Shown here: positions 1 to 7,415 of the stretch, one piece after another | Layout of the letters: the number at the start of each line of letters is the position of its first letter | Numbering within the stretch: the first letter of the stretch is position 1 | Origin: an uncultured bacterium | Lineage (GTDB): Bacteria; Bacillota; Clostridia; Oscillospirales; Acutalibacteraceae | NCBI GenBank assembly: GCA_905215055.1 | Contig: CAJMOH010000060.1 | Location: 1-14,335 of the forward strand | Length of the DNA: 14,335 nucleotides | Direction of reading: 5' to 3' | Position numbers and translations under genes: made by a program | The notes under the pieces: generated by a model | Seen by the model: only the letters and a program-made list of their open reading frames with translations | What the model was told of the DNA's origin: nothing | Databases searched by the model: none

Positions 1-40
1 TTCAGCTTGGCAGTACTAATAGGCCGAGGGCTTGACCAAG
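1..40 (+). rRNA. 23S ribosomal RNA, 3' end only
   Basis: The first bases contain GTACTAATAGGCCGAGG followed by GCTTGACC, the conserved 3' tip of bacterial 23S rRNA. Only this tail is in the window and the body lies upstream. The exact end is set by similarity and could be off by a few bases. No 5S rRNA follows on this strand; transcription instead meets two terminators at 117-142 and 174-200. Confidence 0.93.
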
Positions 41-116
41 TCCTTTCCTAGCAAGAGTACGAATTGCGTCGCTCGATTCTCTTCCCTTTCTGCTTTATTC
101 AGTTTTCAGGGTACTG

Positions 117-142
117 GGCCATCCAAATGGGTGGCCTTTTTT
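117..142 (+). terminator. Rho-independent terminator 1 of the rRNA operon
   Basis: An 8-bp stem (117-124 with 129-136, one G-U pair) closes an AAAT loop and is followed by six T (137-142). It lies about 75 bases after the 23S end and closes the rRNA transcript without a 5S gene. Confidence 0.85.
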
Positions 143-173
143 GTTATCCTGTGCTTCATTGTTTAACCCTCAG

Positions 174-200
174 AGCCGTCCCGTTTTGGGGCGGCTTTTT
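174..200 (+). terminator. Rho-independent terminator 2 (tandem)
   Basis: A 9-bp stem (174-182 with 188-196, one G-U pair) closes a GTTTT loop and ends in a run of five T. It is a second terminator in tandem with the one at 117-142. It sits directly before the promoter of the lipoprotein gene and insulates that gene from rRNA transcription. Confidence 0.8.
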
Positions 201-202
201 GC

Positions 203-231
203 TTGCCATTTAGTCCCAAGTGTGCTAGGAT
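203..231 (+). promoter_or_regulatory. sigma-A-type promoter of the lipoprotein gene
   Basis: TTGCCA (203-208), a 17-bp spacer and TAGGAT (226-231). It lies after the tandem terminators and 38 bp before the ATG at 269. Read from the sequence only. Confidence 0.6.
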
Positions 232-268
232 GGGATCAGGAAATCTTGGGAGAAAAAGGAGATCAATC

Positions 269-1531
269 ATGCGGATGTATCAACGGCTGGCGGCCTGCTG
301 CTTGGCGGCAGTGCTCTGTTTCTTGGGGGGCTGTCAACAGGGGCCGGAAACAGTATCCAGCAATCTGGAAAGCCAGGAAACAGCTCACCCGCTGCTTTCC
401 AAAGCTCCTCGGGTAGAGACCGCCCCTGTGGATTCTCTCTCCTTGGAGGAGCTGCGGGACCCAGAGCAGGGCTTTATCTACCCCGGCCTTGCCTATGGCA
501 TGTCCCCTCAGGAGGCTTTTGCCGCCCTGGACAGGGATGAATCCGCCGCCCCGGAGGAGACCTATACCGATCCCGACAGCGGCAGGGTTTCCGCCACCTA
601 TCAGGCAGGCTCCGTGGCCATTCAGGGGGAGTCCTTTTCCCTGTCCCTGGAGTTTCGGGATGAGGAATTGGCGGCCTGCTCCCTTCGTCTGGATCCCCTT
701 CCGGACCAGGACTGCACCGCTCTGTGTCGGGGCGTGTTCCAAACCCTGATGGATCTCTATGGCCTGGAGGCTCAGGACTCCGGCTTGGCGGTGGCCGCTC
801 AGGAGGATTCCTCCCAGCTCCAGCAGTATGACATGGAGGGATACCTGGCCTCCTGCGCCGCCGAGGATGGCTCTCAAACGGCCTTAAAGCTTCATGTGTA
901 CCACAAGGGGGATGTGACCAAGGGGATGACCATTCTCCTGTTCCACAGGGAATTGCGGGAGAGGGAGAGCCATTCCCCAGGGGACACCTCGTCAGAGCCC
1001 TCCGCGCCTTCCCAGGCTCCCTCAGAGACCGGGGAAACCTCCCTTTCTCTGTGGGATCTCCAGGACGAAACAGGGGCCTTTGCCTATCCCGGAATTCCCT
1101 ACGGCATGAGTCTGGAGCAGCTGGCAGTCCTTACAGGCGGAAGCCTGGAACCGGTGTCCCAGTCACCTCAGGAGGACGCCCCGGTCCGGTATTCGCTGGG
1201 AGATGTGGAGCTTTTGGGCCATAGCTTTCAGCGGGAGCTGGAGTTTCAGGACGGCCTGTACACGGCCTGTGTTCTCTCTGCAGAGGGGCAGGACCTGACC
1301 TCTCTCTACCAGGACCTGTACGAACAGCTGGACGCCCTGTACGCCTTGGGAGAGGAAACCGTTCTGGAGGATGTGTCTGTTGCCCGTCCCAATGGAACTA
1401 TGGAGCGCTACGATAATAACCGCTTTGCCTCCGTAAGCCAGCGGGAGGGAAACACCGGCCTGTCCCTGTTCTGCCTGGAGCGGGAGGGGGCCGTTGTGCG
1501 GGTGGAGCTGGAGCTTTTCCGCGGTGAATAA
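269..1531 (+). CDS. Lipoprotein with a duplicated domain, function unknown
   Basis: A 420-residue protein. The ATG at 269 is chosen because AGGAG lies 7 bases upstream; the upstream TTG at 203 has no such site and coincides with the promoter. Residues 1-22 form a lipoprotein signal peptide ending in the lipobox LGGC, with Cys22 as the predicted lipid anchor, so the protein should sit on the outer face of the membrane. The mature part holds two related domains: residues 57 to about 235 begin LSLEELRDPEQGFIYPGLAYGM, and residues 259-420 begin LSLWDLQDETGAFAYPGIPYGM (the first 20 or so positions align without a gap apart from one). A Ser/Pro/Glu-rich linker (about 238-257) separates them. The family is not recognised. 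The gene is monocistronic, between the rRNA terminators and a bidirectional terminator at 1550-1576. Confidence 0.85.
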   Translation: MRMYQRLAACCLAAVLCFLGGCQQGPETVSSNLESQETAHPLLSKAPRVETAPVDSLSLEELRDPEQGFIYPGLAYGMSPQEAFAALDRDESAAPEETYTDPDSGRVSATYQAGSVAIQGESFSLSLEFRDEELAACSLRLDPLPDQDCTALCRGVFQTLMDLYGLEAQDSGLAVAAQEDSSQLQQYDMEGYLASCAAEDGSQTALKLHVYHKGDVTKGMTILLFHRELRERESHSPGDTSSEPSAPSQAPSETGETSLSLWDLQDETGAFAYPGIPYGMSLEQLAVLTGGSLEPVSQSPQEDAPVRYSLGDVELLGHSFQRELEFQDGLYTACVLSAEGQDLTSLYQDLYEQLDALYALGEETVLEDVSVARPNGTMERYDNNRFASVSQREGNTGLSLFCLEREGAVVRVELELFRGE

Positions 1532-1549
1532 GGAAAAGAAAAATGAAAA

Positions 1550-1580
1550 CCCCCGGCAGGAAAAACTGCCGGGGGTACTT
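1550..1580. terminator. Bidirectional terminator between convergent genes
   Basis: A perfect 10-bp stem CCCCCGGCAG / CTGCCGGGGG (1550-1559 with 1566-1575). T-rich bases follow on the plus strand (TACTTTTC) and a TTTT run follows on the minus strand. It serves the lipoprotein gene (plus) and the end of the O-acetylation operon (minus). Confidence 0.85.
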
Positions 1581-1598
1581 TTCATCTGTATAGGCTTT

Positions 1599-3146
1599 TT
1601 AGAAGATGGCGCTGAACTGATCCACCAGATCCTGGTTGCGGGTCATGGAGATGTTGTTCAGGCACAGCACGTCGTCAGCGCCCACCTGCTGAGCCAGCTG
1701 GGTCACCGTGCCGTCCTCGTAGTGGCGGTAATCGATGACATAAATCTTGGAATAATGGTTCACCAGGAAGGGGATAAAGCAGTTGCCAAAGCTCTCCTTC
1801 ACCACAATGCAGGTGGGACCGTCGGTCATGTCGTTATTGGTGATCTCCTCATAGGGCTGGTCGCCGCCGCAGTAGACCAGGTACTTGTTCCCCTGGCTGT
1901 AAGTGTCGCCGTCAGCGATGAGAGGCCAGTTTTCCAATACAGAGCCGTCGTCCTGAGTGACGTTAAAGGTCACGTCCACCCGGGGAATATAGGCTTCCAC
2001 CGTGTCGGGATTGGCGGCCAGGGCGCTGCTTTCCGAGGTCTTGTAAAAGCTGCCCAGATAGCCGGCATAGTCTTTCCGGTCAAACTGGTCCAGAGCGACC
2101 GGCTCAAAGCCCCGGGCCTTACAAAACTCCACATAGCCGTAATAGGCCCCCAGCTGAGTCCAGTGGTGGTCCGTGCGGAAGTACAGGTACTCGTTGGCGT
2201 GGGACTTCAGGGTGTCAAAGATAGACACGGTTTTCACGCTGGAATTGATGGTTTGAATGGAGGGATAGATATACTCCTCAATGGCCTGGCGCTGGTCGGA
2301 GGAGTTGATCTGGCCAGAGGCCGTGTACTTCTCCAAATAGCTTTCCGGTAGGTCAATATCAATGCTGGTGGGAATCACCATGTCGTACAGGGTGGAGATG
2401 CCGGAAAGCTTCTCGCCCGCGTCCGCCACGGCGGAGATGTACTGGTTGGCAATGTCCGTCTTAAAGTTGTAAAACTCGTAGGCGGTGTCCTCCACAATCA
2501 GCAGGCCTCCCATGGTCTCGGGAGCCGCCTGAGGCTCCTCCTGGGGAGCGGGGGTGGGGGCTTCGGACACAGCGGAGGACTCTGGCGCGCTGCTCTCTCC
2601 GCCGGAGGAAAGGGCGGAATCCACGCCGGAGGTCTGGCCCTCCAGAGAGCTTGTCTGGCTGGTCTGGGACAGGGTGGAGCTTTCCCCGTTGTTTTCAGGC
2701 TGAGCCGAGCAGCCCCGGGCCACAAAGAAGATCACCACCGCGGCCACCACCAGAATCAGCAGCAGCACAAGGGGCAGAATGGGAGGACCGCTTTTCCGGC
2801 GGCGCCTGCTGGGAGCGGGCCGGCGCACATAGGTGCTGGTTTCCCGACCTGTTTCCCGCAGGGGACGGGGCTCCCGGGAGGTGCGGGGAACGCTGTCCCG
2901 GGGCTGGGTGGTCCGGAGCGGGCGGGTCTCGTAGGAGGCGCTTCCCTGCCGGGGTGGGTTGTAACCGCTCTGCCGGGAGGCTGTCCGGGGCTGAGAGGAG
3001 TACCCGGTCTCCCGGGGAACACGGGGCGTATAACCGGTTTCCCGGGGGACTCTTCTCTCAGAAGCATAGCCGCTCTGGGAGGAGCCTCTTCTGCGCTCCG
3101 GCTCCCCAGAGGGCGCCGCCCGGCGGGGCGTATAGTTGTTAGACAT
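1599..3146 (-). CDS. DHHW-family protein, C-terminal SGNH-like part, with Arg-rich N-terminal tail
   Basis: A 515-residue membrane protein. The ATG at 3146 is preferred over the ATG at 3155 because AAAGGA lies 8 bases before it and overlaps the upstream ATG. Residues 1-118 are Arg/Ser/Tyr/Pro-rich, low-complexity and predicted cytoplasmic, with a repeated RVPRETGY (32-39, 42-49). One transmembrane helix spans about 122-142. A Ser/Glu/Pro linker (about 150-210) follows, then the extracytoplasmic domain (about 212-515) with FRTDHHW (323-329) and KESFGN (450-455), the hallmarks of DHHW proteins. These are AlgJ/AlgX-like partners of MBOAT acyltransferases that pass acetyl groups to extracellular polymers. 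The usual N-terminal segment of the family is missing here and is encoded by the gene just upstream (3174-3524). It is the last gene of the operon and ends at the terminator 1550-1580. The acetylated polymer cannot be told from sequence. Confidence 0.85.
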   Translation of the reverse strand: MSNNYTPRRAAPSGEPERRRGSSQSGYASERRVPRETGYTPRVPRETGYSSQPRTASRQSGYNPPRQGSASYETRPLRTTQPRDSVPRTSREPRPLRETGRETSTYVRRPAPSRRRRKSGPPILPLVLLLILVVAAVVIFFVARGCSAQPENNGESSTLSQTSQTSSLEGQTSGVDSALSSGGESSAPESSAVSEAPTPAPQEEPQAAPETMGGLLIVEDTAYEFYNFKTDIANQYISAVADAGEKLSGISTLYDMVIPTSIDIDLPESYLEKYTASGQINSSDQRQAIEEYIYPSIQTINSSVKTVSIFDTLKSHANEYLYFRTDHHWTQLGAYYGYVEFCKARGFEPVALDQFDRKDYAGYLGSFYKTSESSALAANPDTVEAYIPRVDVTFNVTQDDGSVLENWPLIADGDTYSQGNKYLVYCGGDQPYEEITNNDMTDGPTCIVVKESFGNCFIPFLVNHYSKIYVIDYRHYEDGTVTQLAQQVGADDVLCLNNISMTRNQDLVDQFSAIF

Positions 3147-3173
3147 TGCAATCATCCTTTCTCAAAGAGAGTT

Positions 3174-3524
3174 TTATTCACCGGTATAGGGAGCGTCAGG
3201 GATCTCGTCGCCCTGGTCCACGCTGCCCACAATTTCCACAGTTTTCACACCGTAAAAGCCCTCCACCCAGTTGCTCAGCTGGCGGAACAGATCCCGCAAA
3301 GGAAAGGTGTCGGCAAACCAGGTGTCTATTTCCTTGGTATAGTCGCCGCTGGCCAGAGTGTTTACGGAAAAGGCGGGGAACTTGGTCAGCTCCCGGTTTT
3401 CCATCTCAGAAAAGCTGGGACGCAGGGGAAGAATCATGGAAAAAATCCCAAAGGCGAAAAGCACCAGAAAGAACACCGCGGCTTTTCCCCGGGAGCCTCG
3501 TTTGTATTGCTTGGCATGACGCAT
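3174..3524 (-). CDS. DHHW-family protein, N-terminal part as a separate small membrane protein
   Basis: A 116-residue protein. The ATG at 3524 follows AAAGGAG with an 8-base spacer. Residues 1-14 are basic, 15-34 form a signal anchor or transmembrane helix, and the rest is extracytoplasmic. RPSFSEMENRELTKFP (35-50) and FADTFPLRDLF (70-80) match the N-terminal part of DHHW proteins, normally the start of one protein of about 350-450 residues. The protein stops after about 115 residues with a normal stop codon. The next gene, 27 bp downstream, has its own ribosome binding site, tail and membrane helix. This looks like a stable split, not a recent frameshift. The gene lies 20 bp after the MBOAT gene. 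The two parts probably act together; that is inference. Confidence 0.75.
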   Translation of the reverse strand: MRHAKQYKRGSRGKAAVFFLVLFAFGIFSMILPLRPSFSEMENRELTKFPAFSVNTLASGDYTKEIDTWFADTFPLRDLFRQLSNWVEGFYGVKTVEIVGSVDQGDEIPDAPYTGE

Positions 3525-3544
3525 GGAAAACGCTCCTTTCCGTG

Positions 3545-4993
3545 TTAAAATTGCAGGTAGAGGAAGGGATTATAGGCGTCCCCCACCAAATAGCTGATGG
3601 AGAACACCAGGCCCGCCACCGGCAAAGCGTATTCCAGCACCGTCCCGGCGGCGATGGCCGCTCCGTTGGTGGAGGAGGTGAGCTTGTGATAGAGAATCCG
3701 GGGCAGAGGCGTGCAGGCAATCACCGCCGCCAGCAGGAAGAATACATAGTTGAGGGCGATGGTCTGGCTTTCAAAGTTGATCCAGGGGTTGCCGTTCAGG
3801 CCAAACATGCCCCGCAGCACCACAATGCCCTGGGTAAAGTCGGTAAAGTAGAACAGCACCCAGCCAAAGAACACCACCACCAGAGTGTACAGGTGGGCAA
3901 AGAAGGCGGGCAGCCGTTGGAGGCCGGGGATCAAGAATTTCTCCAGGGCCAGGAACACAAAGTAATACAGACCCCACAGGATGAAATTCCACCCGGCGCC
4001 GTGCCACATGCCGGTGAGGAACCAGACGATCAAAAGGTTCAGCGCCTGGCGGGGCTTGCCCTTTCGGTTGCCGCCCAGGGGAATGTACACATAGTCCCGG
4101 AAAAAGCTGGAGAGGGACATGTGCCACCGCCGCCAGAAGTCGGTGATGGAGTTGGCCAGATAGGGATAGTTGAAGTTCTCCTTATAGCGGAAGCCCACCA
4201 TCAGGCCCATGCCAATGGCCATGTCCGAGTAGGCGGAAAAATCCAGATAGATCTGCAGCCCATAGGCAAAGCACCCCAGCCACAGGGACAGGGCGGCGGC
4301 GTTTTGCAGGGTGGCCAGGTTGGCCGCCTGGTCCGCGGCGGCGCCGCTTAAAATGGTGCGGGTGGCAATGGAGCCGCAGACATTGGCCAGCAGCACCTTT
4401 TTCGCCAGACCGGAAACAAACCGGTTAATGCCGTTGCGCATGTCCTCGCTGTCCACATGGCGGGAGAGAATCTGCTCGGAAACGTCCTTATACCGGACAA
4501 TAGGCCCGGCAATGCACTGGTGAAACAGGGATACATACAGCAGCAGCCTGCGGAAATACCGCTGGGCAGGCACCTCTCCCCGGTAAACGTCCACCATGTA
4601 GGAGAGCAGCTGGAAGGTGTAAAAGCTGATGCCGATGGGCAGGGCGATTTTTGGCACCACAGCGGGAAAGCCGAACCAGTCGTGAGTTTCCCCCAGGAAA
4701 AAGGCGGTGTATTTGAAGAAGGCCAGCAGGCCTAGGTCAATTACGCAGCCCAGCACCAGAAAGGCCTTGCTCTTTCCCGTACCTCGGTATTTGTAAATGC
4801 CCTGGGACACAGCCCAGTCCGCGAAGCACATGAAAAGCAGCATCACAATGAAGAACGGCTCTCCCCAGGCGTAAAACACCAGAGAGAACAGGATGAGCAC
4901 CGTGTTTCGGGCTTCTATCCCCCTTGCCGCATAATAGATGAGCATCTGCAAGGGGAAAAACACGCACAAAAATACCAGGGACGAAAAGACCAC
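3545..4993 (-). CDS. MBOAT-family O-acyltransferase (AlgI/PatA type)
   Basis: A 482-residue multi-pass membrane protein that moves an acetyl group across the membrane for O-acetylation of an extracellular polymer. The GTG at 4993 is chosen as the start: GGAGGG lies 7 bases before it, and the resulting MVFSSLVFLCVFFPL is the typical N-terminus of this family. The TTG at 4999 is only one base from the ribosome binding site. Family motifs are LPIGISFYTFQ (118-128), DFSAYSDMAIG (251-261), DFWRRWHMSLSSFFRDYVYIPLGG (285-308) and MWHGAGWNFILWG (329-341). His331 is the expected catalytic residue, with His291 as the second conserved His. Length fits the family. It is the first gene of a three-gene operon with the two DHHW genes. 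Confidence 0.93.
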   Translation of the reverse strand: MVFSSLVFLCVFFPLQMLIYYAARGIEARNTVLILFSLVFYAWGEPFFIVMLLFMCFADWAVSQGIYKYRGTGKSKAFLVLGCVIDLGLLAFFKYTAFFLGETHDWFGFPAVVPKIALPIGISFYTFQLLSYMVDVYRGEVPAQRYFRRLLLYVSLFHQCIAGPIVRYKDVSEQILSRHVDSEDMRNGINRFVSGLAKKVLLANVCGSIATRTILSGAAADQAANLATLQNAAALSLWLGCFAYGLQIYLDFSAYSDMAIGMGLMVGFRYKENFNYPYLANSITDFWRRWHMSLSSFFRDYVYIPLGGNRKGKPRQALNLLIVWFLTGMWHGAGWNFILWGLYYFVFLALEKFLIPGLQRLPAFFAHLYTLVVVFFGWVLFYFTDFTQGIVVLRGMFGLNGNPWINFESQTIALNYVFFLLAAVIACTPLPRILYHKLTSSTNGAAIAAGTVLEYALPVAGLVFSISYLVGDAYNPFLYLQF

Positions 4994-5039
4994 GCCCAAA
5001 CCCTCCTACAAAATGAAGTACCCTGCAAGGGCCAGAAAT

Positions 5040-5066
5040 GCCCTTCGGCTTTCATGGCCGAAGGGC
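5040..5066 (-). terminator. Hairpin between the small membrane protein gene and the MBOAT operon
   Basis: A perfect 10-bp stem GCCCTTCGGC / GCCGAAGGGC (5040-5049 with 5057-5066) with a 7-base loop. On the minus strand only a weak ATTTCT follows, so termination is likely partial. No convincing promoter is seen between it and the MBOAT start at 4993, so the acetylation operon may depend partly on read-through from the promoter at 5694-5722. Confidence 0.4.
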
Positions 5067-5082
5067 CCGCGCTTTTTACCTG

Positions 5083-5652
5083 TTAAGATTGACCAGGACC
5101 TCCGTTTTGAGGTCCGTTCTGCTGCCCGCCAGCCTGGGGAGGCTGATAGGGAGGCTGCTGCTGAAACGGTTGCCCCTGAGGGGGATAGGGGGGATAAGGG
5201 GGCTGCCCTTGGGGCGGATAGGGAGCCTGATAGGGTCCGGGCATGGGCTGAGGCTTCCTCTTGCCATAGGCGCGATAGGCCAGACCGGAAAGCACCGGCA
5301 GATCGGCCTCCTGGTCCCGCGCAACCCGCAGGATGGCCACAATGCTGCAGATAATGGCAATGAGATAGACCAGCACCGCCAGCACTCCAAAGGCCACGGA
5401 AAGAAACGCGAAAAAGCCGGAATAATAGGAGGGGAACAGATTTCCCACCGCGCGCAGCAGCTGCTCCAGGGCGGTGGAAACAGCGGAAAGCCCCAAAGCC
5501 TGCAAGGATTGCCGGCCCGCCCATTCATCCCGCTCCGCCGCCAGGACGAAGCCAAAAATCAGGGCGCACACCACCGGCAGGTGGAACAGGACACATAGAA
5601 AACCTACAATGGGATAGAGACATAATACCACGCCAAGCTTGCCTTTTCGCAT
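5083..5652 (-). CDS. Small membrane protein with Pro/Gln/Tyr-rich tail (DUF4870/Tic20-like)
   Basis: A 189-residue protein. The ATG at 5652 follows AAGGGGG with a spacer of about 8 bases. Two hydrophobic segments lie at about 7-38 (probably two passes) and 78-108. The stretch ERDEWAGRQSLQAL (40-53) and the small domain after the last helix resemble the DUF4870/Tic20-like group of small membrane proteins, a weak match made by eye. Residues 134-189 form a low-complexity tail of Pro, Gln, Tyr and Gly with a repeated YPPQGQP, probably cytoplasmic and disordered. The role is unknown. It has its own promoter and precedes the MBOAT operon on the same strand. Confidence 0.7.
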   Translation of the reverse strand: MRKGKLGVVLCLYPIVGFLCVLFHLPVVCALIFGFVLAAERDEWAGRQSLQALGLSAVSTALEQLLRAVGNLFPSYYSGFFAFLSVAFGVLAVLVYLIAIICSIVAILRVARDQEADLPVLSGLAYRAYGKRKPQPMPGPYQAPYPPQGQPPYPPYPPQGQPFQQQPPYQPPQAGGQQNGPQNGGPGQS

Positions 5653-5671
5653 GGGAAAAACCCCCTTTTGG

Positions 5672-5692
5672 TTTACAAAATTCCAGTAAACT
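5672..5692. promoter_or_regulatory. Inverted repeat at the start of transcription (possible operator)
   Basis: GTTTAC and GTAAAC arms separated by 9 bases lie just downstream of the -10 box of the promoter 5694-5722, on or next to the expected transcription start. The position suits a repressor site, but arms of only 6 bp could occur by chance. Confidence 0.25.
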
Positions 5693-5693
5693 A

Positions 5694-5722
5694 AGTTTAA
5701 GCCATCTGGGGTTGCAAGTCAA
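5694..5722 (-). promoter_or_regulatory. sigma-A-type promoter of the small membrane protein gene
   Basis: On the minus strand: TTGACT (5717-5722), a 17-bp spacer and TAAACT (5694-5699). It lies about 42 bp before the ATG at 5652 and downstream of the 5S terminator at 5814-5844. Confidence 0.7.
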
Positions 5723-5813
5723 GGGAAAAGCAAAAAATTTATGACGGAAAAGGTCGTCCCCGGTGACAAAAAATTGGAGAAACCAGGAGGCGGCTGTTTT
5801 GAAAAAACAACAA

Positions 5814-5844
5814 CAAAAAAACCACCTGCAACCGCAAGTGGTTT
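5814..5844 (-). terminator. Terminator of 5S rRNA copy 1
   Basis: Read on the minus strand, AAACCAC pairs with GTGGTTT (5838-5844 with 5819-5825) and the stem continues through a G-U pair to a 4-base loop. A run of T follows. The mismatch on the plus strand becomes a G-U pair only in minus-strand RNA, which supports the orientation. Confidence 0.8.
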
Positions 5845-5849
5845 TTCAG

Positions 5850-5967
<118 letters not shown>

Positions 5968-5978
5968 ATTTTGTTTTT

Positions 5979-5996
5979 GCCGTCTCTCTCGACGGC
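5979..5996 (-). promoter_or_regulatory. Leader hairpin of 5S unit 1
   Basis: GCCGTC and GACGGC form a perfect 6-bp stem with a GAGAGA loop (minus strand). The predicted transcription start, about 7 bases past the -10 box, falls on or next to the first base of this stem, so the primary transcript should begin with the hairpin. It is identical in unit 2. Confidence 0.6.
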
Positions 5997-6002
5997 TTCA
6001 TA

Positions 6003-6031
6003 ATGATACCACACCGTTTCGAAAATTGCAA
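6003..6031 (-). promoter_or_regulatory. Promoter of 5S unit 1
   Basis: On the minus strand: TTGCAA (6026-6031), a 17-bp spacer ending GTGTGG and TATCAT (6003-6008). Same layout and spacer end as the promoter of unit 2. Confidence 0.8.
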
Positions 6032-6302
6032 GCCCTTTTTTCAATTTTTTTCAAAAAAATTTTTCGGACCGGAAAAGAAGTGGAAACCCGCCCTCGGAAG
6101 GATTGTCCTCCGAAGCTGTTCCCGCCGGGAAAATGGAGCGACAAAACCTTTGGACAACCGTCCCGCTTCTCCGCAAATGGGAACACCGGCAAAGGGCGCT
6201 GCCGGTTCTCTGTCGTGAGAAACGCGGGCCGTAGGGGAGACCGCTTTCTCAAAATCTCTGGGGCAGCAGCCCCAGCGCGCGACAAGAAGGTGGCGCAGCC
6301 AC
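6032..6302. other. Spacer between the two 5S units, no gene seen
   Basis: About 270 bp with open frames that lack ribosome binding sites and recognisable products. It holds short hairpins: CTGGGGC / GCCCCAG with an AGCA loop (6258-6275) and a stem near 6181-6208 (GAAC..CGGCA with TGCCGGTTC). No tRNA was seen. Confidence 0.6.
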
Positions 6303-6331
6303 AAAAAAACAGCCGCCCTATTGGGCGACTG
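6303..6331 (-). terminator. Terminator of 5S rRNA copy 2
   Basis: On the minus strand CAGTCGCCC pairs with GGGCGGCTG (6323-6331 with 6310-6318, one G-U pair) around a 4-base loop. Seven T follow (complement of 6303-6309). The sequence differs from the terminator of copy 1, although the 5S genes are the same. Confidence 0.85.
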
Positions 6332-6338
6332 CTTTTAG

Positions 6339-6456
<118 letters not shown>

Positions 6457-6467
6457 GTTTTGTTTTT

Positions 6468-6485
6468 GCCGTCTCTCTCGACGGC
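6468..6485 (-). promoter_or_regulatory. Leader hairpin of 5S unit 2
   Basis: Identical to the hairpin of unit 1 (GCCGTC, GAGAGA loop, GACGGC). It again lies at the predicted transcription start and 11 bases before the mature 5S. Confidence 0.6.
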
Positions 6486-6491
6486 TTAGTT

Positions 6492-6520
6492 ATAATACCA
6501 CACTGTTCTCCAAATTGCAA
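6492..6520 (-). promoter_or_regulatory. Promoter of 5S unit 2
   Basis: On the minus strand: TTGCAA (6515-6520), a 17-bp spacer ending GTGTGG and TATTAT (6492-6497). Confidence 0.8.
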
Positions 6521-6587
6521 GCCTTTTTTTCAAAAAATTTCAAGAATCTCAAAAATTCCCAGATATAGGTATTTTTAAAGAGAAATA

Positions 6588-7313
6588 TCAAGATGTAGTG
6601 TCTCCCCAGCCGTCCAGGTTGGCTCGCTGCATGGCTCCCAGCACCTTGGTGCGCAGGTGAGGAAACTGTTTTTCCAGCTGGCGCACCAGATCGGCGGTGT
6701 CCTTTCGGGCGGTGACGCCGTCGGCGGGGCAGGCGCTTTTCACCACAGGCAGGCTTAAACGCCGGGCCGCGCCGGTGATCTCCCGCTCCTCGCAGAACAC
6801 CAGGGGGCGAATCACCGTGATCTTTTTCCGGGAAAGGTAGGTTTTGGGAGAAAAGCAGCCCAGCTTTCCCCCGTAAAACAGGTTCATAAAAAAGGTCTGC
6901 ACCGCGTCGTCAAAGTGATGGCCCAGGGCCAGCTTGGAGATGCCCTCCTCTACGCAGAGGTTGTGAAGGATTCCCCGGCGCATGCGGGCGCACAGGGAGC
7001 AGGGGTTTTCCTCCTTTCTCTCCTCAAAGATCAGCGGTCCCAGATAGGTCCGTTTTATTAGATAGGGTACGCCCAGGGAATCGCAAAGGGCCTGAATCTG
7101 GGAGTAGTCTCCCTCCACCCCGCCAAAGCAGGGGTCGGCGGTGACGGCCACCACCGAGAAGTGCTTGGGATAATATTGGGCCAGCTCCGCCAGGGCGCAC
7201 AGCAAAAAGAGACTGTCCTTTCCGCCGGAAACCCCCACGGCAATCCGGTCTCCCTGATCGATGAGCTGATATTTCTCCACGGCGGCCCGTACCCGGCCGG
7301 TGAGCTTGTCCAT
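6588..7313 (-). CDS. TtcA-like tRNA 2-thiocytidine biosynthesis protein (PP-loop ATPase)
   Basis: A 241-residue cytoplasmic enzyme of the TtcA/TilS PP-loop superfamily. The ATG at 7313 follows AAAGGAGG with a 6-base spacer. The ATP pyrophosphatase loop SGGKDS is at 29-34. CSLC supplies Cys105 and Cys108 and SACPADG supplies Cys195, the layout expected for an Fe-S cluster in TtcA. LALGHHFDDAVQTFFMNLFYGG (128-149) is typical of the family. Known members adenylate C32 of some tRNAs and replace its oxygen with sulfur. The substrate in this organism is inferred. It has its own promoter (7344-7372) and is followed by 5S copy 2. Confidence 0.85.
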   Translation of the reverse strand: MDKLTGRVRAAVEKYQLIDQGDRIAVGVSGGKDSLFLLCALAELAQYYPKHFSVVAVTADPCFGGVEGDYSQIQALCDSLGVPYLIKRTYLGPLIFEERKEENPCSLCARMRRGILHNLCVEEGISKLALGHHFDDAVQTFFMNLFYGGKLGCFSPKTYLSRKKITVIRPLVFCEEREITGAARRLSLPVVKSACPADGVTARKDTADLVRQLEKQFPHLRTKVLGAMQRANLDGWGDTTS

Positions 7314-7343
7314 AAGCTGCCTCCTTTGAGATGCTATTATAAT

Positions 7344-7372
7344 AGTATAGGAAAAACGGGGAAATTCCGCAA
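7344..7372 (-). promoter_or_regulatory. sigma-A-type promoter of the ttcA-like gene
   Basis: On the minus strand: TTGCGG (7367-7372), a 17-bp spacer and TATACT (7344-7349). A 12-bp perfect palindrome CTATTATAATAG (7334-7345) overlaps the end of the -10 box. The 16-base string CTATTATAATAGTATA is found again at 12615-12630. Confidence 0.7.
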
Positions 7373-7380
7373 GCTTTCTC

Positions 7381-7412
7381 CCGGAAGGGGAAAAGGCCCC
7401 GCCCGGTTTTTC
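7381..7412. terminator. Interrupted hairpin after the XRE gene (weak terminator)
   Basis: CCGG and GGGG pair with CCCC and CCGG (7381-7406) around AAAAGG, with a small internal loop. The T run (7407-7412) follows on the plus strand, where no gene ends. On the minus strand it sits between the XRE stop and the ttcA promoter but lacks a T tail. Its role is uncertain. Confidence 0.3.
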
Positions 7413-7415
7413 CTG

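Noticed and set aside
203..268. N-terminal extension of the lipoprotein from TTG at 203
   Set aside because: It would destroy the lipoprotein signal peptide, overlaps the promoter, and a good ribosome binding site serves ATG 269.
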